64,000 nt of DNA from DUZB01 sp963747555 (GCA_963747555.1 CAVVFZ010000025.1:1-64000), one strand, 5' to 3'; positions 46,025 to 55,537 are shown, numbered from the stretch's first letter. The notes: generated by a model not told the origin, from the sequence alone. Translations and numbers: made by a program.

Positions 46025-48121
46025 ATGAGCGTAAGAAATTTGGCCAAATCCCACGAAGACACCTCTGCACTGCGCATTCAGGAGCTCATCAGAGAAAATG
46101 CGATCCTTCGAAGGGAGATCCGTGTCGCACGGGAAGCAGCTGAAATCACTGCAAGCCTGGTTGTAAAGCAATTTGAGGAAACCGAAAGGGTGTTGCAGAG
46201 ATTTCAGGATGCCAATGCCCAGAGAAAAGCGGTCCTCGATTCGGCTACCCGGATCGCCATTATTGCGACCGATATTCGGGGTATTATTTCGGTTTTCAAT
46301 ACCGGTGCGGAAAATCTTCTGCAATACAGGGCGGAAGAAGTCATCGGAAAGGCCACTCCGGAGATATTTCTCTTGCAATCCGAGTTAAAGACCCATGCAA
46401 AAGCGATCAAGACGGATACAACGCGAGAGGTGAAAGGCTATGAAGTCTTTCTGGAGTATGCCCGGCAGGGAAAAAAAGAACAACAGGAGTGGACCTATGT
46501 CAGAAAAGATGGCACCCACTTTCCGGCGGCGTTATCCATAAGCGCGCTGCGCGATCCGGATGGCTTCCTTTACGGCTTCTTGTGCATCGCCATGGATGTT
46601 ACGGAGAAGAAGCGTTCCGAAAAGGCCTTGGCTGAAAGTGAAGGAAGCTACCGGTTCCTGATGGATAATATCCCGAACGTTGTTTTCCGCGGGTATGCCG
46701 ACGGGACGCTGGATCTTTTCGATGATAAGATTGAGATCTTGACGGGGTACAAGAGGGAAGATTTTGATACGCGAAAAATGAACTGGTTCGATCTTATCGT
46801 CGAGGAAGATCGGGACTATGTCCGCCATAAATTTGTTGAAGCCCTGCGATCGGATCGTTCGTACATCAGGGAATACCGAATCCGGAAAAAAGATGGAACC
46901 ATTGTCTGGATAGAAGGTTGCAGCAAGATTGTCTGTGATGACCAGGGGAAAGTGGAATTTGTCACCGGTTCTTTTCTGGATGTAACCGAAAGGAAAAGAT
47001 CGGAGCAGGCCCTTCATGAATCTGAGGAAAAATATCGCTCCATGTTTATCAGCGGCCCGAACCCTATCTTCGTTCTCGATCGGGAAACCCTGGTGATTCT
47101 GGACGCCAGTCCCAGTGCGGAGGAGACATACGGATATTATAAAGATGAATTGATCGGTCGAAACTTTGAAGAACTGGGGCCTTTTGAATACCAGGAAGGG
47201 GCTTTTTCCCTGCTGGAATCCGACAACCAATCGGAGAGCTGCGTCTTCAGTCAGAGAATTAAGCATTACCGGCAGGGAGGAGAGCCGTTTTATGTGGAAG
47301 TAAAGGCTTGTCCAACCACCTACCAGGGTCGGCCGGCCATCATCCTGGCAGCGTCGGATATTACCGAAATTATTGAAAAAGATGCCCAGCTTTTTCAGGC
47401 CAGCAAGATGACTACCCTGGGCGAGATGTCGGCCGGAATCGCACACGAGCTCAACCAGCCGCTCAATGCCATAAAGATCGGCAACGACTTTCTCCGAAAA
47501 CAGGTGGAACAGAACAGGACCATCCCCCCGGAGAGTTTGCGCCAGGTGGTTACATCCGTGGCCGAACAGGTGAATCGGGCTTCTGAAATCATCCGGAGTC
47601 TTCGGGAATTTGGAAGAAAGCCTGATTTCAGAAAGGAGATGGTCAGTCTGAATATGACCATCGGGGATGTGATGAAGATCATCGGCCAGCAACTGATCCT
47701 GCAAAACATCAAGGTGGTGTATGACCTGGATAAAGATTCGCCCCAGATTCTGGCCAATAAGAACCGTCTCGAGCAGGTTATCTTTAACCTGGTTACCAAT
47801 GCGCGCGATGCCATTGAGCATAAAAATCGGGTCGGTGAAGATGGTGAGGAGAATGTCATTTCGCTTTCGACGTTTACCAATGGCAGTTATGTGGGATTTG
47901 CCGTATCGGATAACGGCGTCGGGATAACGGATGAAAACCTGGCAAAGATATTCGAGCCTTTCTTCACAACCAAGGAAGTGGGAAGGGGAATGGGACTGGG
48001 GCTTTCCATTACGTACGGTATTGTCAGGGATTTCGGTGGTACGATTGAAGTGAACCGCCAGCCAGGGGGAGGAACGCGGTTTCAGGTGCGTTTTCCACAA
48101 CTCAAAAAAAATGAGGGATGA
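46025..48121 (+). CDS. Multi-PAS sensor histidine kinase beside hydrogenase
   Basis: 698 residues, no membrane spans. N-terminal coiled coil (to about 70), three PAS domains (about 75-200, 210-335, 340-455; each ends in a DVTE or DITE PAC motif), then HisKA with SAGIAHELNQPLNAIKIGND (His about 474), N-box LVTNARDAIEHK, SDNGVGITD and GMGLGLSITYGI. Its H-box segment is nearly the same as that of the RND-fused kinase at 40279. Cytosolic and next to a cytosolic hydrogenase, it is well placed to read hydrogenase state, like HoxJ (inference). Confidence 0.92.
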   Translation: MSVRNLAKSHEDTSALRIQELIRENAILRREIRVAREAAEITASLVVKQFEETERVLQRFQDANAQRKAVLDSATRIAIIATDIRGIISVFNTGAENLLQYRAEEVIGKATPEIFLLQSELKTHAKAIKTDTTREVKGYEVFLEYARQGKKEQQEWTYVRKDGTHFPAALSISALRDPDGFLYGFLCIAMDVTEKKRSEKALAESEGSYRFLMDNIPNVVFRGYADGTLDLFDDKIEILTGYKREDFDTRKMNWFDLIVEEDRDYVRHKFVEALRSDRSYIREYRIRKKDGTIVWIEGCSKIVCDDQGKVEFVTGSFLDVTERKRSEQALHESEEKYRSMFISGPNPIFVLDRETLVILDASPSAEETYGYYKDELIGRNFEELGPFEYQEGAFSLLESDNQSESCVFSQRIKHYRQGGEPFYVEVKACPTTYQGRPAIILAASDITEIIEKDAQLFQASKMTTLGEMSAGIAHELNQPLNAIKIGNDFLRKQVEQNRTIPPESLRQVVTSVAEQVNRASEIIRSLREFGRKPDFRKEMVSLNMTIGDVMKIIGQQLILQNIKVVYDLDKDSPQILANKNRLEQVIFNLVTNARDAIEHKNRVGEDGEENVISLSTFTNGSYVGFAVSDNGVGITDENLAKIFEPFFTTKEVGRGMGLGLSITYGIVRDFGGTIEVNRQPGGGTRFQVRFPQLKKNEG

Positions 48122-48166
48122 ACCCCCCGAATCCCTTTGTTTGAAAACCTCTGATGGAGTTTTCGC

Positions 48167-48538
48167 ATGAAAAAAATCCTGGTTATTGATGACGAAGTGC
48201 CGACCCTTCAAATGTTGAAACTGTTTCTTGAGGCCTGCGGCTATGTGGTTCTGACTGCCGAGAATGCGGATTCCGGGTTGGAGATTTTTGAAAGAGAAAG
48301 GCCGCCCATTGTGCTGACCGATATTAAGATGCCCGGAAAAGACGGCTTTTCCATCCTGAAAACCATCAAGGAAATGCGTCCTGAAACCGAAGTGATGGTC
48401 ATTACGGGGCACGGGGACAAAGATCTGGCCAAACAGGCTTTTGATCTTGACGCCACCGAGTTTTTCAACAAGCCTTTGGATACGGATGCCCTGGATGCCG
48501 CCCTGGCCAGGCTGGAGGAGAAGCACAAAGCCGTTTGA
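48167..48538 (+). CDS. Single-domain response regulator
   Basis: 123-residue receiver with no output domain. Acidic pair IDDE, phospho-acceptor in VLTDIKMPGKDGF (Asp about 53), Thr in MVITGHGD and Lys in FFNKPLD. GGAG before ATG, 45 bases after the PAS kinase. Probably its partner, or a phosphate relay to another protein. Confidence 0.93.
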   Translation: MKKILVIDDEVPTLQMLKLFLEACGYVVLTAENADSGLEIFERERPPIVLTDIKMPGKDGFSILKTIKEMRPETEVMVITGHGDKDLAKQAFDLDATEFFNKPLDTDALDAALARLEEKHKAV

Positions 48539-48826
48539 AGGAAACTCTGGAACAGGAAAAATGTTGGATAAGAAAGGCTACCATGTGACAGGGTTGGCGG
48601 ATTCAGTGAAAAATAAGAAGACTTGAAGTTCGCAGCTGATTTTCCCGGAGGCCGTATGTTGAATTCCATTCAGAAAATGTTTCCCATCCACTCAAAAAAT
48701 CATTGATTTAATCACTTAAAAGGCCTATAATAAAAAATTAAATTGAAATACTATTTGAGCCTTTGGAGAAGTTGGTTCTCCACTGGGTATAAAAAGTATC
48801 GATATGTCTTGCCGGAATACCAACGT

Positions 48827-48902
48827 GGGGGTGTAGCTCAGATGGGAGAGCGGTACGTTCGCAACGTACAGGCCAGGGGTTCGATTCCCCTCATCTCCAC
48901 CA
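48827..48902 (+). tRNA. tRNA-Ala (anticodon CGC)
   Basis: 76 bases with encoded CCA. Acceptor GGGGGTG pairs with CATCTCC, giving the G3-U70 pair that marks alanine. Loop TTCGCAA carries CGC (reads GCG). The 288 bases upstream, after the receiver gene, hold no gene I can see. Confidence 0.95.
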
Positions 48903-48913
48903 TTTTTTTTGAT

Positions 48914-48936
48914 ATTATCTACTGCCGGTAGATAAT
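48914..48936 (+). repeat. Hairpin after tRNA-Ala
   Basis: ATTATCTAC, loop TGCCG, GTAGATAAT: a perfect nine-base stem, preceded by T8 (48903-48910) rather than followed by it, so not a normal intrinsic terminator on the plus strand. Confidence 0.5.
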
Positions 48937-48989
48937 CCACCTATAATCCTTCCTTATCGGAAACCTTGCAGAATACAGGCTACAGGATC

Positions 48990-49577
48990 ATGCGAACAGC
49001 GAGGATTGAGAGAAAAACCAAAGAAACCAAAATTCTTCTCGAATTGAATCTGGACGAGAGCGGGCGTTCGGTGCTGGATACCGGCATCGGTTTCATGGAT
49101 CACATGCTCGATCTTATGACCGCCCATGGTTTGATGAAGCTGGAATTGAAGGCCAGTGGCGATAGAGAAGTCGATGATCACCATACCGTGGAGGATCTGG
49201 GTATCTGCCTCGGGCAGGCTTTCAACAAGGCCCTTGGGAGCAGGGAAGGGATCAGACGGTATGGAGAGGCAACCATCCCTATGGACGAAGCCATGGCCAG
49301 GGTTGTGATAGATCTCTCCAATCGGCCGTTTCTTGCTTATCGAGTGGCTTTTCCCCGGGGAACGTCCGGCGCTTTTGACGTAGGGCTGCTCAAGGAATTT
49401 TTTCGGGCCTTGACCATCCATGCGGGCATGACGGTGCATGTCGATCTACTCGCAGGAGAAGAACCTCATCATATTTCGGAAGCCATTTTTAAAGGTTTCG
49501 GCAGGGCTATCAAACAGGCCGCGACCGTCGAAGAACGCTTGGCTGGAATTCTGCCCTCAACCAAAGGGGTTCTATAA
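48990..49577 (+). CDS. hisB: Imidazoleglycerol-phosphate dehydratase
   Basis: Sixth step of histidine synthesis. ATG 48990 gives 195 residues, the norm for monofunctional HisB; a TTG 24 bases upstream is less likely. Manganese-binding repeats GFMDHMLDLMTAHG and DDHHTVEDLGICLGQA, then the second set IHAGMTVHVDLL and EPHHISEAIFKGFGRA. No fused phosphatase. Followed by a lipoprotein gene and hisA. Confidence 0.96.
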   Translation: MRTARIERKTKETKILLELNLDESGRSVLDTGIGFMDHMLDLMTAHGLMKLELKASGDREVDDHHTVEDLGICLGQAFNKALGSREGIRRYGEATIPMDEAMARVVIDLSNRPFLAYRVAFPRGTSGAFDVGLLKEFFRALTIHAGMTVHVDLLAGEEPHHISEAIFKGFGRAIKQAATVEERLAGILPSTKGVL

Positions 49578-49592
49578 TCATAAGGAGGGACT

Positions 49593-50333
49593 ATGCGCCC
49601 AGGACCGGCTTCAAAGACGCGGCTTTTCCGGTGGTTGGTATGGAGTTGCTTAGGGTTCAGTTTCCTTGGATGCCAGGGAGGGAAGTCCCTTACCCCCTCA
49701 GAGGAGGCCGTTGCTGCCGCCACGAAAAGCGTGGTTGTCGTTGGTTTCAGCCCTGCGATGGGTCAGGGTGAACTGCCTGATATTGTCCGAAGCCCCGTCA
49801 CCGGATCTGCCTTTATGGCCCAGCCTGTCTCCTTACAGGTGACGATGATGATGACGGAGAGGCTCTACGATAAACTTCTTGAAAACAAACGGTGGAAAAT
49901 GGTCCCGCCTGGACAGGCAAGGGGTGTGTTTGAAAGCATCCTTGGGTCAGACAAGAAGATGGGGATGAGTGCGGTTGAAATGATTGAAGAGGTGGGGAAA
50001 ACCTTTGGAACAGACGCCGTTGTGGGAGGCAGTATTTATCGATGGAGGGATCGGCGGGGTTCGGACTACGCCGTGGATTTTCCTGCTTCCGTAGCCTTTG
50101 ACCTGTGGCTTGTCAGATCGTCTGACGGAGCTCTTCTCTGGAAGGGCAGTTACGATAAGACGCAACAATCCTTGATGGAAAATTTGTTCGATTACAGTAC
50201 CTTTGCCGCGAGTGACGGCAAATGGTTGACAGCGGAAAAGCTGGCCATGATCGGATTGAAGAAGTTGATTGAAGAAATGCCCGGCGCTCCTCCCAAGAAG
50301 GAGAAATCTGTCGAAGGGGAGAAAAAGGAGTAA
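49593..50333 (+). CDS. Putative lipoprotein, CsgG/LpoB-like fold
   Basis: 246 residues behind a strong AAGGAGGG site. Basic N-terminus, hydrophobic core and lipobox FLGC give a lipid-anchored mature protein (Cys about 27). The body (VVVVGFSPAMGQGE, then FGTDAVVGGSIYRWRDR and FDLWLVRSSDGALLWKGSYD) has the pattern of CsgG/LpoB-type periplasmic domains. C-terminus is Lys/Glu-rich. It sits between hisB and hisA without an obvious link to histidine. Function not known. Confidence 0.75.
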   Translation: MRPGPASKTRLFRWLVWSCLGFSFLGCQGGKSLTPSEEAVAAATKSVVVVGFSPAMGQGELPDIVRSPVTGSAFMAQPVSLQVTMMMTERLYDKLLENKRWKMVPPGQARGVFESILGSDKKMGMSAVEMIEEVGKTFGTDAVVGGSIYRWRDRRGSDYAVDFPASVAFDLWLVRSSDGALLWKGSYDKTQQSLMENLFDYSTFAASDGKWLTAEKLAMIGLKKLIEEMPGAPPKKEKSVEGEKKE

Positions 50334-50337
50334 ATCT

Positions 50338-51084
50338 TTGCTTGTTATTCCAGCCATAGATCTTAAAGAGGGGCGTTGCGTCAGACTCAGGCAGGGAAAA
50401 ATGTCCGAAGAGACCATCTTTTCGGATCATCCAGAGGAAATGGCCAAAAAGTGGTTTGATGCGGGCGCGCGAAGACTGCACCTGGTGGACCTGGATGGAG
50501 CGTTTCAGGGCAGGCCCGTCAACCTAAAAGTGATCCGGCGGATTGTGGAGTCCGTACCGATCCCGGTCGAACTGGGTGGCGGCATAAGGGATATGACCAC
50601 GATGGCCGCCTATTTTGACTTGGGAATTCAATATGTAATATTGGGAACGGTGGCCTGTAAAGATCCTGAATTTGTTATGGAAGCCTGCAAGGTGTTTCCA
50701 GGGAGGATCATCCTGGGAATCGACGCGAAAGATGGGATGGTCGCCTTGGAAGGCTGGACCGAAAATGTTGCTTTAAGCCCGGTTGAACTCGCCCGAAAAT
50801 TTGAAAGAGAAAGCCTTGCCGCCATTATCTATACGGATATTCACAGAGACGGTATGCGGAGCGGCTGTAATGTGGAGGCCACAAAATACCTGGCCCAATC
50901 CGTGGAGATTCCGGTCATCGCATCGGGTGGAATATCCGGGCTGACGGACGTCCTGGAAATATTGCCCCTTTCAGAACACGGGGTTATGGGTATGATCACT
51001 GGACGAGCTCTCTATGATGGCAGTCTGGATCTTTTCGAGGCTATTCGGGTCTGTGACGACTGGCAGGGGATCAAAAATAATTAA
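50338..51084 (+). CDS. hisA: Phosphoribosylformimino-5-aminoimidazole carboxamide ribotide isomerase
   Basis: TTG start at 50338, seven bases after AAGGAG; the longer in-frame ORF upstream runs inside the lipoprotein gene. 248-residue TIM barrel: VIPAIDLKEGRCVRL (catalytic Asp), ELGGGIRD, VIASGGISG, and IYTDIHRDGMRSG with the second Asp. Acts on ProFAR in histidine synthesis. Confidence 0.96.
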   Translation: MLVIPAIDLKEGRCVRLRQGKMSEETIFSDHPEEMAKKWFDAGARRLHLVDLDGAFQGRPVNLKVIRRIVESVPIPVELGGGIRDMTTMAAYFDLGIQYVILGTVACKDPEFVMEACKVFPGRIILGIDAKDGMVALEGWTENVALSPVELARKFERESLAAIIYTDIHRDGMRSGCNVEATKYLAQSVEIPVIASGGISGLTDVLEILPLSEHGVMGMITGRALYDGSLDLFEAIRVCDDWQGIKNN

Positions 51085-51130
51085 GCTTGACATGTCGTCT
51101 GTTCGTCCTAAATTAGAGGAGGTTCGTGGA

Positions 51131-51580
51131 ATGATGCCGCTGAAGGATAGAATAAGCGAAGACTTTAAAACCGCCATGAAGGCCAAGGATATTCTTCGAC
51201 TCTCCATTCTCAGGATGCTCAGGTCTCAACTAAAAAACGAACAGGTAAAATGGGGGAGAGAATTGGAGGAGGATGAGATCCTTTCGAATATTTCTTCCAT
51301 GATCAGAAAAAACAAAGAGGCTGCAGAAGAATTCAAGGCTGCAGGGCGTGAAGATTTATGGATGAAAGAAGAGAAGGAAGCTGAAATCCTCTATGAATAC
51401 CTTCCGAAACAGCTGAACCGCGACGAAATAGAGCGAATCCTGTCCGAAATAATTTCAGAGCTTTCCCTTTCCGGCGGTAGAGATATGGGGAAGATTATGA
51501 AACCGGCCATGGAAAGAATGGCTGGTCGGGCGGAGGGAAAAACGGTAAGTGAAATAGCCAGAAAACTGCTGAATGCTTAG
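51131..51580 (+). CDS. yqeY: GatB/YqeY domain protein
   Basis: Start at tandem ATG 51131/51134 after AGGAGG. 149 residues, all helical, with the YqeY pattern: MKAKDILRLSILRMLRSQLKN near the start, EAEILYEYLPKQLNRDEI, and RDMGKIMKPAMERMAGRAEG. Related to the tail of GatB of tRNA amidotransferase. In many genomes it lies between rpsU and dnaG; here dnaG follows but rpsU does not precede. Confidence 0.93.
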   Translation: MMPLKDRISEDFKTAMKAKDILRLSILRMLRSQLKNEQVKWGRELEEDEILSNISSMIRKNKEAAEEFKAAGREDLWMKEEKEAEILYEYLPKQLNRDEIERILSEIISELSLSGGRDMGKIMKPAMERMAGRAEGKTVSEIARKLLNA

Positions 51581-51647
51581 CATCCTGTGACGGGTATGTT
51601 TATCTTTTGCGCACTCGACACATTCAAAACATCCGGTTGCCTGTTTC

Positions 51648-51676
51648 TTGGATTAGCGATTATTGACAGATATAAT
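51648..51676 (+). promoter_or_regulatory. Promoter upstream of dnaG
   Basis: TTGGAT at 51648-51653, 17 bases, TATAAT at 51671-51676. A terminator-like hairpin begins 35 bases downstream. Confidence 0.55.
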
Positions 51677-51710
51677 GAAGACAGATGGGATCCGGTGTTT
51701 GATGAAATAA

Positions 51711-51738
51711 AACTCCTTCTTTAAATGAAGGAGTTTTT
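51711..51738 (+). terminator. Intrinsic terminator or attenuator before dnaG
   Basis: AACTCCTTC, seven-base loop, GAAGGAGTT, then TTT: a perfect nine-base stem ending in a T tract. It may end yqeY transcripts, or act as a leader attenuator for transcripts from the promoter at 51648. Confidence 0.7.
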
Positions 51739-51838
51739 GTCGTTTATGGCTATGAGGCATTTGTTGTATTGGAAAGTGAACACCCTGGCTGTAAATTCTT
51801 GAATCTCGAAAAGTAAGAATCGGCGGAAAAGGCCCCAT

Positions 51839-53581
51839 ATGGTTTCCTTCCAGTCTGCGAAAGATGAAATCAAGCGTGCTGCTGACATTGTGGAAGTGAT
51901 CGGTCAGTTTGTTCAGCTCAAAAAGGCGGGAAAGAATTTTATGGGGCTTTGTCCTTTTCATGCCGAGAAAGATCCTTCGTTTACCGTCAGTCAGGATAGG
52001 CAGATGTTTCACTGTTTTGGCTGTAAAAAGGGTGGGGACCTGTTCGATTTCTGGATGGCCTATCACAATTTCAGCTTTTCCGAGGCACTGAAGGATCTGG
52101 CTGAAAGATACCATGTGACCATCTCGGGAGATTTCTCCGCATCCGGGGAAAAGAAGAAAAGTGATTTAAGGGAAAGCCTTTTCAAAATTAATGAGATGGC
52201 GGCCACTTTTTTCCAGGAAGTGCTCAAGCATGAACAGATGGGAAAAGTTGCAGCGGATTATCTTCGAAAGCGAGGAATTTCAAAGGAAATTATCGCTGAA
52301 TTCAGACTGGGATATTCCCCGGACAAATGGGATGGACTTACTCGCTATCTGATGAGCAAGAATGCAGACCCCTCGCATGCTGTCCACGCCGGACTAATTA
52401 TCCCAAGGAAAAACGGGGGGCATTATGATCGTTTTCGGGGACGTGTCATGTTTCCCATTTCAAACCTGAGAGAAAGAGTTATTGGATTCGGGGGAAGGGT
52501 TCTCGACGACGGAATGCCAAAATATCTGAATACGCCTGAAACTCCGATTTTTCACAAGGGTGAGTTTCCCTATGGCCTGGATTCTTCCTTCAGAAGCATT
52601 AGAGAGAAGGGCCGTGCCATTATCGTTGAGGGGTATATGGATCTATTGGCATTGAAAGAGAAAGGCCTGAATGAGGTTGTGGCTACGCTTGGCACAGCTG
52701 TGACGGGCGACCATATCCGCAAAATCAAAGGGTACGCCCGGGAAGCTGTGGTTGTTTTTGATTCAGATGAGGCGGGAAAATCAGCAGCCATGAGGACCCT
52801 CCCTATTTTTTTGAATGAAGGCCTTTCGGCGAAGGCGGTTGTTCTGCCCGAAGGGCATGATCCGGATACGTACGTGAAGGAGAATGGTCTTGCTGCCTTT
52901 GAAAAACTGGTTGAAAAGGCCGATCTCCTATTCGACTTCTATCTGAACAGGAGTTTGTCCTTGAACAAACAGGGCGTGGAAGGAAAGGTAAACGCCATGA
53001 AAGAAATCCTGCCGGTCCTTGCGGAAGTTCGAAATATGGCCCAATGTTCACTGTATGTAAGGGGGCTTGCAGAGCGGATCGGCATGCGGGAGGATGTGGT
53101 GTTGGTGGAACTGGCCGCTTTCCGAAAAAGCCGGTCGGTGGATGAACTCGAAAGGACTGTAAGAAAAAAGATATCCGTTTCGAGGCCGGAAAGCACGGTC
53201 TGTGATTCCCAGTTGCTGAATCTCATGGTGCATCACCCGGAAACCATCCGTAAGCTTTATGATTCGGAATGCGTGGAATTGCTTTCGGATCCAGGGATAA
53301 AAGAAATTGTATGTGTAATTCTTGATGAACATAGACGTACGGGGAGCTTTTCTCCTGGCGATTTTGAAAAGCGCCTCAATAGCGAAGTGCAGGCCGTTTT
53401 GAGAGAGATTCTGGTTTCCGAGTCTATCTATTCGGATGAGGAGATAGATCAGGCGGTCAGCGAAATGAGGCGCAAGGCGTATGAAAAAAAACTGTCAAGA
53501 TCTTTCAGGGCAGCTGTTGGAGATCCTGTGGAACTGAACCGGCTCTTGAAACTGAAGGCACAAGGCCCCCCTGGTCACTGA
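51839..53581 (+). CDS. dnaG: DNA primase
   Basis: 580 residues. CHC2 zinc finger GLCPFHAEKDPSFTVS with CFGCKKGGD (about 37-65), then FGGRVLDDGMPKYLN, Toprim IIVEGYMDLLAL and VVVFDSDEAGKSAA. Makes replication primers. ATG 51839 fits the family N-terminus. 27 bases before rpoD, the conserved primase-sigma pair. Confidence 0.97.
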   Translation: MVSFQSAKDEIKRAADIVEVIGQFVQLKKAGKNFMGLCPFHAEKDPSFTVSQDRQMFHCFGCKKGGDLFDFWMAYHNFSFSEALKDLAERYHVTISGDFSASGEKKKSDLRESLFKINEMAATFFQEVLKHEQMGKVAADYLRKRGISKEIIAEFRLGYSPDKWDGLTRYLMSKNADPSHAVHAGLIIPRKNGGHYDRFRGRVMFPISNLRERVIGFGGRVLDDGMPKYLNTPETPIFHKGEFPYGLDSSFRSIREKGRAIIVEGYMDLLALKEKGLNEVVATLGTAVTGDHIRKIKGYAREAVVVFDSDEAGKSAAMRTLPIFLNEGLSAKAVVLPEGHDPDTYVKENGLAAFEKLVEKADLLFDFYLNRSLSLNKQGVEGKVNAMKEILPVLAEVRNMAQCSLYVRGLAERIGMREDVVLVELAAFRKSRSVDELERTVRKKISVSRPESTVCDSQLLNLMVHHPETIRKLYDSECVELLSDPGIKEIVCVILDEHRRTGSFSPGDFEKRLNSEVQAVLREILVSESIYSDEEIDQAVSEMRRKAYEKKLSRSFRAAVGDPVELNRLLKLKAQGPPGH

Positions 53582-53608
53582 TATACGAGTCTTTGGAGGT
53601 AATGGTTT

Positions 53609-55375
53609 ATGGATAAAAAGAGCGATATGATCAACTTGAAGCGATTGATAGATAGCGGCAAGAGAAAGGGCTATATTACTTTCGATGAGCTGAACAACGA
53701 TTTGTCCGAGGAAATGATATCGTCTGAAGATCATATCGATGACATCATGATCATGTTCGAAGAACTGGACATTCTGGTCATTGATGAAGATGCGAAAGAA
53801 AAAGTTGAAAAATCCAGCGCAAATAAGAAGGAAACATTTATCCTGGAAGAAAAAGAAAATATTGCGCTGGACAGCACCAATGGGTCGTCCAGGATCTCAG
53901 ACCCGGTGAAAATGTATCTGAAGGAGATGGGACGCATCTCGCTTCTCACACGAGAGGGAGAGGTGGAGATTGCCAAGAGGATTGAATCCGGGGAAACGGA
54001 AGCGCTGCACACTCTCCTGTTTTGTTGCGTGGGTGTGGAACATATTATCGATCTGGGCGAAAAGCTGAAACTGGGAGAGGTTAAGCTTAAGGAAGTGATC
54101 AACGATCTGGATGAAGACGAAGCCTGCAACGATATGGGAGAAAGAAGAGAATTCCTTCTTACCCTGATTGAACAGATCTGTGAAACCAGTGCCGTCCTGC
54201 AGAAGAAGCGGTTCGAAATGAATGTCAGGAAATGCCCTGAAAGCAGGAGAAAAGAACTCCAGGCCGACATACGGAGAGATCAGGAAAAGATCGTACAGCT
54301 TGTCAATTCATTCAGTCTTGAAAAAAGACAGCTTGAGTTGATGGTTGAAAGATTCAGGGATTTGATTACGGAGCTCGAAAAGGCCGAGAAAGATATCTCG
54401 GAGTGTATGATGCTGTTGGGCGGCAAATCTATTTACTATCTGAGGCAATGTTTAAAAGAAATACCAGAAACCGTTCCCGATGATAGCTTTATTGAACAGG
54501 TGAAAATGTGCAAAGGAGATCTTTGCGTCCTGAGAGACAGGGCCATGAGTTCTCAGGATGTTATAAAGCAGATTAAGAAACGAACCAGCATGACGCCGAG
54601 GCAGCTCAAGCAAAAACTCAGTAGAGTGGAAAGGTGTCTCCAAAGGGCGAATCAGGCGAAGTCTGATCTGATTCAGGCGAATCTGCGGCTGGTGGTGAGC
54701 ATCGCAAAAAAATATACGAACAGGGGACTCATGTTCCTTGATCTGATTCAGGAAGGCAATATCGGACTTATGAAAGCTGTGGATAAGTTTGAGTACCAGC
54801 GAGGATATAAATTCAGCACATATGCCACCTGGTGGATAAGACAGGCCATCACGAGAGCGATTGCCGATCAGGCAAGAACGATCAGGATCCCCGTTCATAT
54901 GATTGAAACGATAAATAAACTCATGAGAACCTCCAGATACCTGGTTCAGGAGCATGGTCGCGAGCCTACGCCCGAAGAGATTGCACAGAAAATGGAATTT
55001 CCCCTTGAAAAGGTCCGGAAGGTTTTGAAAATAGCCAAGGAACCCATATCTCTCGAGACGCCGATAGGAGAGGAAGAGGATAGCCATCTCGGTGATTTCA
55101 TCGAGGACAAAAATATCCTCTCTCCCGGGGATGCGGTCATCAATTTCGGGTTGGCTGAGCAGACAAGAAAGGTTCTTACTTCCCTTACGCCAAGGGAGGA
55201 AAAGGTCCTGAGAATGAGATTCGGCATTGGGGAAAAAGCTGATCATACCCTGGAAGAGGTCGGTCGCGATTTCAGCGTTACAAGAGAACGTATCAGGCAG
55301 ATAGAAGCAAAGGCGCTTCGGAAGCTTCGGCATCCCAGCAGAAGCCGGAAGCTGAAGAGCTTTATGGAAAGTTAA
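53609..55375 (+). CDS. rpoD: RNA polymerase primary sigma factor
   Basis: 588 residues. Region 1.1 at the N-terminus, 1.2 at SDPVKMYLKEMGRISLLTRE, a long non-conserved insert (about 135-320), 2.1-2.4 including KFSTYATWWIRQAITRAI, region 3, and 4.2 TLEEVGRDFSVTRERIRQIE. GGAGG nine bases before ATG. Housekeeping sigma. Confidence 0.97.
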   Translation: MDKKSDMINLKRLIDSGKRKGYITFDELNNDLSEEMISSEDHIDDIMIMFEELDILVIDEDAKEKVEKSSANKKETFILEEKENIALDSTNGSSRISDPVKMYLKEMGRISLLTREGEVEIAKRIESGETEALHTLLFCCVGVEHIIDLGEKLKLGEVKLKEVINDLDEDEACNDMGERREFLLTLIEQICETSAVLQKKRFEMNVRKCPESRRKELQADIRRDQEKIVQLVNSFSLEKRQLELMVERFRDLITELEKAEKDISECMMLLGGKSIYYLRQCLKEIPETVPDDSFIEQVKMCKGDLCVLRDRAMSSQDVIKQIKKRTSMTPRQLKQKLSRVERCLQRANQAKSDLIQANLRLVVSIAKKYTNRGLMFLDLIQEGNIGLMKAVDKFEYQRGYKFSTYATWWIRQAITRAIADQARTIRIPVHMIETINKLMRTSRYLVQEHGREPTPEEIAQKMEFPLEKVRKVLKIAKEPISLETPIGEEEDSHLGDFIEDKNILSPGDAVINFGLAEQTRKVLTSLTPREEKVLRMRFGIGEKADHTLEEVGRDFSVTRERIRQIEAKALRKLRHPSRSRKLKSFMES

Positions 55376-55405
55376 TGATCAGGTAGATTCATCTCATGTT
55401 TTTTC

Positions 55406-55434
55406 TTGACAAAATCTTCATTGTTTCGCATTCT
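55406..55434 (+). promoter_or_regulatory. Promoter for tRNA-Met
   Basis: TTGACA at 55406-55411, 17 bases, CATTCT at 55429-55434, about 28 bases before the tRNA. Confidence 0.6.
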
Positions 55435-55461
55435 GACCTGTCAGTAACAGGTGCTTTAGAG

Positions 55462-55537
55462 GGGCCCATAGCTCAGCTGGAAGAGCCACCGGCTCATAAC
55501 CGGTAGGTCCCAGGTTCGAACCCTGGTGGGCCCACCA
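55462..55537 (+). tRNA. tRNA with CAT anticodon (Met, or Ile2)
   Basis: 76 bases with CCA; acceptor GGGCCCA/TGGGCCC, loop CTCATAA. Not an initiator, since the first pair is matched and the GGG/CCC anticodon-stem signature is absent. Elongator Met and lysidine-modified Ile2 cannot be told apart with certainty by eye. Confidence 0.93.

Noticed and set aside
46532..48526. 664-codon minus-strand frame opposite the PAS kinase and receiver
   Set aside because: Antisense shadow; no ribosome site or domain, while the plus strand reads as clear PAS, HisKA and receiver domains.
51085..51130. rpsU expected before yqeY-dnaG-rpoD
   Set aside because: Only 46 bases lie between hisA and yqeY, and no S21 frame is present.
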